Assembly: GCA_036741235.1 (NCBI GenBank)
Contig: DAINSQ010000012.1
Location: 1 to 49,821, forward strand
From: JABWBR01 sp036741235
GTDB lineage: Bacteria; Bacteroidota; Bacteroidia; Chitinophagales; Saprospiraceae
DNA length: 49,821 nt
Direction of reading: 5' to 3'
The notes under the pieces are model-generated. The model was given only the letters and a program-made list of their open reading frames with translations, searched no databases and was not told where the DNA came from. Both the position numbers and the translations under genes were made by a program. This document shows, piece after piece, positions 46,701 through 49,821 of this stretch; position 1 is the first letter of the stretch, and the number at the start of each line of letters is the position of its first letter.

Positions 46701-49700
46701 ATCTGTGGCGTTTTGCCCCGACTGGTCGTCGACCCACACCGTTGAGCCGATGCTCAATGTGGGTACAAAGCCGAAGTCGACGGTCATATCGCCGTTGTCG
46801 TCGTCATAGTCATCCTGGGTAGAACCTTCACCATCTTCAGCATTGACAACAGGTTCATTATCAGCGCCAAGTGTTATTTCCGGGCTCATTACGAAGTAGG
46901 TTGTGCCTACCAGGCCCATGGCAATACCGTTGTCGTCGCTGTCTTCTCCATTATCATTCACATCTGTGGGTGTGCTGGAAACGAAACCATTAAGCGGTTC
47001 GCCCACGCCGAATTCGCCGGCTGTGATGAGTACGTAGTATTCGCCCTGATATAAGCCGCCTACAAAATAGTTGCCCTGCGGGTCGGTATTGTCAGTAGCT
47101 ACGAGTACGTCGTCGCCGCCGCCATTCTCTTTCGTGCCGTTAGGGCCGGTGCTGTATACCTGGACAATCACACCGGGGATGCCGTTTTCACCGTCCTGCG
47201 GTTCGTGCAACCCGTCATTGTCAATATCGGAAAATACGGTAGATCCTATGCTAACCGCGGGGGTAAAGCCGAAGTCTTTGGTCATATCGCCATTGGCGTC
47301 TACAAACGGGTGCGTATTATCCTGAGCGCCGCCGGGGCCGGGTTCGGTAGTCGGTTCCGTGCCTGCATCGAGCGTAAACTCGGGGCTCATCACCATGCCG
47401 CCCGCACCGCCCATCTGGAGGCCGTTGTCGTCGTTGTCGGTCAGGTTGTCAGAGGCCGAAGTTGCAATATCAGCGCTGGACAGCGGGTAATACTCCAGGG
47501 CGCCTCCTGTAGCCATTTGATCTGACTGAACTTTGAGATAATATTCGCCTTCCGGCAAACCGCTAAAGAAGTAAACCCCATCCTGGCCGCCGACTGTAGT
47601 AGTGACCACGCCGACCGGCGCATCGTCGGCGGTATTGGGAATACCGTCGGGGCCTGCGGTGATCAGCAAGTCGTCAGTATTACCTTTGATGCCATCGGGG
47701 CCGGTTGACCACAACTGTACCTCAACGCCGTTGATACCAAAATCACCGGTATTGAAAACGCCGTCGTTGTTCAAATCAGCAAAGACCTGAGAACCTACGC
47801 TAACAGCAGGAATCACGCCAAAGTCAATGGTCATATCGCCGTTGTCGTCATTGGTATTGTCCTGATCACCGCCGGCGCCTGCTTCGCCGGTAGGTTCTTC
47901 GCCTACTCTCAGGCTGATAATCGGGCTTAGGATAGCCGTCCCTGCGCCGGCAAGTTGCTCGCCGTTGTCGTCGTTGTCAATCTGGTCGTCATTCAGGCTG
48001 GTAGGCGTACTCGACAACTGGTAGGCCGCCAAGGCGTTACCCGCTGCGAAGTTGCTTGCCGGCACTTCCAGATAATAATCGCCGGGATACAAATAACCGA
48101 AGAAATATACGCCGTTGGCATCCGTGAGGGTGCCGCCTGCAGCGTCATCGGCTGTGCCGAGCAGGCCGTCGGGGCCTGCGTTTATTTCAAAATCATCGCC
48201 AGTATTGCGCAATCCGTCGGGACCGGGACTGCGGAGTATAATGCGAACGCCGTTTACCGGTAATTCGCCGAGGTCAAATTGACCGTTATTATTATCGTCA
48301 ACCCAAACAAAAGAGGCAATGCTGAGCAGTTGAACAAAACCAAAGTCCTGGGTCATATCGCCGTTGTCGTCATCGGCGTCGTCCTGCGCGCTGCCTTGTC
48401 CGCCTTCTGCCGGAGCAACAGGCTCCGTATTGGGCGTTAAAGTAAATTCGGGGCTCATCACAGCATACGTAGAGCCCAGGAATCCCATGGCAATGCCGTT
48501 GTCGTCATTGTCATCGCCGTTGTCGTTCGTATCAGTAACAGTGCTCGAGCCATAGCCGTTGAGGGGTTCGCCGGCGCCGAACTCGGCATTTCCGATGGTC
48601 AGGTAATATTCGCCCTGGTACAAGCCGTCGAAGAGATAGTCGCCGTTGGCATCTGTAGTTTCCGAGCCAATCAGCACGTCGTCTCCGTTGCCTTTGACGC
48701 CGTCAGGGCCGGTGCTATACAGCGTAACCACTACGCCGGGGATACCGTTTTCGCCGTCTTGCGGTTCGAAGATACCGTTATTATCGAGGTCGGAGAACAC
48801 AGTTGAGCCCACGCTTACCGCCGGCGTAAAACCAAAATCTTTGGTCATGTCGCCATTGTTGTCGTCGGTATTGTCCTGGGCGCCGCCGGGACCTGGCTCC
48901 GTAGTCGGCTCGCTATCGGCTGTCAATACAAACTCGGGGCTCATCACCATACCGCCCGCACCGCCCATTTGGAGGCCGTTGTCGTCGTTGTCGGTTGAGT
49001 TGTCAGAAGCGGAAGAAGCAATATCCAAGCTAGAGAGCGGGTAGAACTCCAGCGGGCCGCCGACAGCCATCTGGGTGGGCTGAATTTTGAGATAATATTC
49101 GCCTTCGGGAAGACCGCCGATGTAATAGTCGCCGTTAGCATCGGTCACATCTATGCCGGCAAGTACGTCGTCGGCATTGCCTTTAATACCGTCAGGGCCG
49201 GTGCTCCACAATTCAACGGTTACGCCGGGTATGCCGGGTTCGCCGGCGCCGTCGTCAATGCCGTTGTTGTTGTTGTCGGCAAAAACATTGGAACCTACGC
49301 TCACGGCGGGAATAACGCCAAAGTCGACGGTCATATCGCCGTTATCGTCGTTGGCGTTGTCTTGATCGCCGCCGGAGCCAGGTTCCACAGGAGGTTCAGT
49401 ACCGCCCAACAAATTAATGATCGGGCTCATAATAACTCCGCCGGCGCCACCCATTTGAGCGCCGTTGTCGTCATTGTCCATCTGATCGTCATTGGGGTTG
49501 GTAGGCGTACTGGACAACTGGTAGGCTTCCAATCCGCCGCCGCTGTTGAAGTTGGATACAGGGATGACAACGTAATAATTACCGGGCAATAAATTGCCGA
49601 AGAAATAATTCCCATTGCCGTCAGTAACATCAGAATCGACCAAAAAGTCGTCGCTGTTGCCTTTGATATTATCCGGGCCGGCGTTGTATAATTCGAGATT

Positions 49701-49821
49701 TACCCCGGTTACGCCGTCTTCAGTTGCTTCCTGATACAAGCCGTCGTTATTGGCGTCAACCCAAACCGTTGAGCCGATGCTCAAATTAGGCACAAAGCCG
49801 AAGTCGATGGTCATATCGCCG
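43180..49821 (-). CDS. N-terminal-side segment of the giant adhesin: SdrD_B repeats then DUF11 (5' end outside window)
   Basis: The frame is open to the right edge; the first ATG inside the window (49814) is internal to a repeat (NGD-MTIDFGF), so the true start and signal peptide lie beyond it. From 49821 to about 44203 there are eleven SdrD_B-like (Cna-B type) units of about 165-195 aa: SVGSTVFxDxDNDG … GIPGVxVxLYSTGPDGIKGNGDD … GDYFxGGLxxGEYYLxI … DDDNGIxMG … MSPEFTL … QDDADDDNGDMTxDFGF. From 44202 two DUF11 units follow, then the gap. SdrD_B domains bind calcium and form rigid rods in staphylococcal Sdr proteins. The Asp/Asn density here suggests the same. With the two downstream segments this is one gene of more than 16.7 kb. 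Confidence 0.88.
44203..49821 (-). repeat. SdrD_B tandem array with higher-order C-B-A pattern
   Basis: The eleven units fall into classes by loop sequence: A (FEPQDGENGIPG, NGFVSS), B (DDGAGEPGIPG, YPLSS..DIATSASDN) and C (WVD / AYQLSSTPT or ATDNNG). In protein order they read C-B-A, C-B-A, C-A, C-B, plus one divergent last unit. This indicates duplication of multi-domain blocks. Confidence 0.7.

Noticed and set aside
43065..49814. Independent gene starting at ATG 49814
   Set aside because: The ATG is the Met of the repeated NGDMTxDFG motif, so it is internal. The frame is open to the edge of the window.

Overview
The window looks like a metagenome-assembled scaffold from a Bacteroidota bacterium, most likely in or near the Saprospiria (Saprospiraceae/Haliscomenobacter/Lewinella-like). 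The reasons are type IX secretion (T9SS) C-terminal sorting domains on several very large surface proteins, SprB, DUF11 and SdrD_B repeats, -7 boxes of the Bacteroidota form TAnnTTTG, an effector-associated-domain protein, and Planctomycete-style DUF1501/DUF1080/cytochrome genes as found in large Bacteroidota genomes. There are three runs of N (100, 10 and 100 bases). No rRNA, tRNA, CRISPR array or transposase was recognised.

Layout. (1) 1-5439, minus: the N-terminal part of a giant secreted protein (signal peptide, beta-helix, P-domain, MopE-type Asp/Asn repeats) that runs off the left edge. (2) 5704-9365, minus: a two-gene unit of a DUF1501 Tat protein and a membrane-anchored cytochrome-c/LRR protein. 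(3) 9493-12731: a MazG-like NTP pyrophosphohydrolase, a DUF1573 protein, a secreted T9SS alpha/beta-hydrolase and rfbD. (4) 12833-16836, plus: a DUF1080/PA14 protein and a sorbosone-dehydrogenase-like beta-propeller fused to an azurin-like copper domain. (5) 16894-23587, minus: a DUF6624 protein, a 1284-aa T9SS surface protein with an embedded GATase-like domain, and an N-acetylmuramoyl-L-alanine amidase. (6) 23689-25449, plus: ccmB and ccmC for cytochrome c maturation. (7) 25788-28523, minus: an EAD11-like transmembrane protein, a DUF4276 (Toprim-like) protein and an AAA ATPase. The last two are AT-rich and look like an acquired defence-type pair. (8) 28631-32716, minus: a SprB-repeat T9SS adhesin. 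(9) 32913 to beyond 49821, minus: one colossal adhesin (at least about 5,500 aa in the window) made of 11 SdrD_B-like repeats, about 12 DUF11 repeats, HYR-like domains, a dockerin-like segment, a cohesin-like domain and a T9SS tail. Assembly gaps split it into three frames.

How the genes may work together. Regions 2 and 4 plus ccmBC suggest periplasmic oxidation chemistry: 3-keto-sugar hydrolase-like DUF1080, a propeller dehydrogenase with its own type-1 copper carrier, membrane-linked cytochrome c, and the heme-handling machinery to mature it. The giant proteins form a cell-surface adhesin set.

The most unusual signals are these. (a) A family of 7-bp-periodic repeats (GATGTTG/GTTGTAG) sits just past stop codons, mostly in the sense direction, and supplies the stop codon itself in one gene. 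(b) A GTTAGCGGTC-type palindromic repeat is found both between genes and in frame inside a coding sequence. (c) At the 43080-43179 gap, the two contig ends share exactly the same 55 nt, and removing 155 nt restores one continuous reading frame. (d) An EAD11-like membrane protein stands next to the AAA/DUF4276 pair. (e) CcmC carries an inserted beta-domain.
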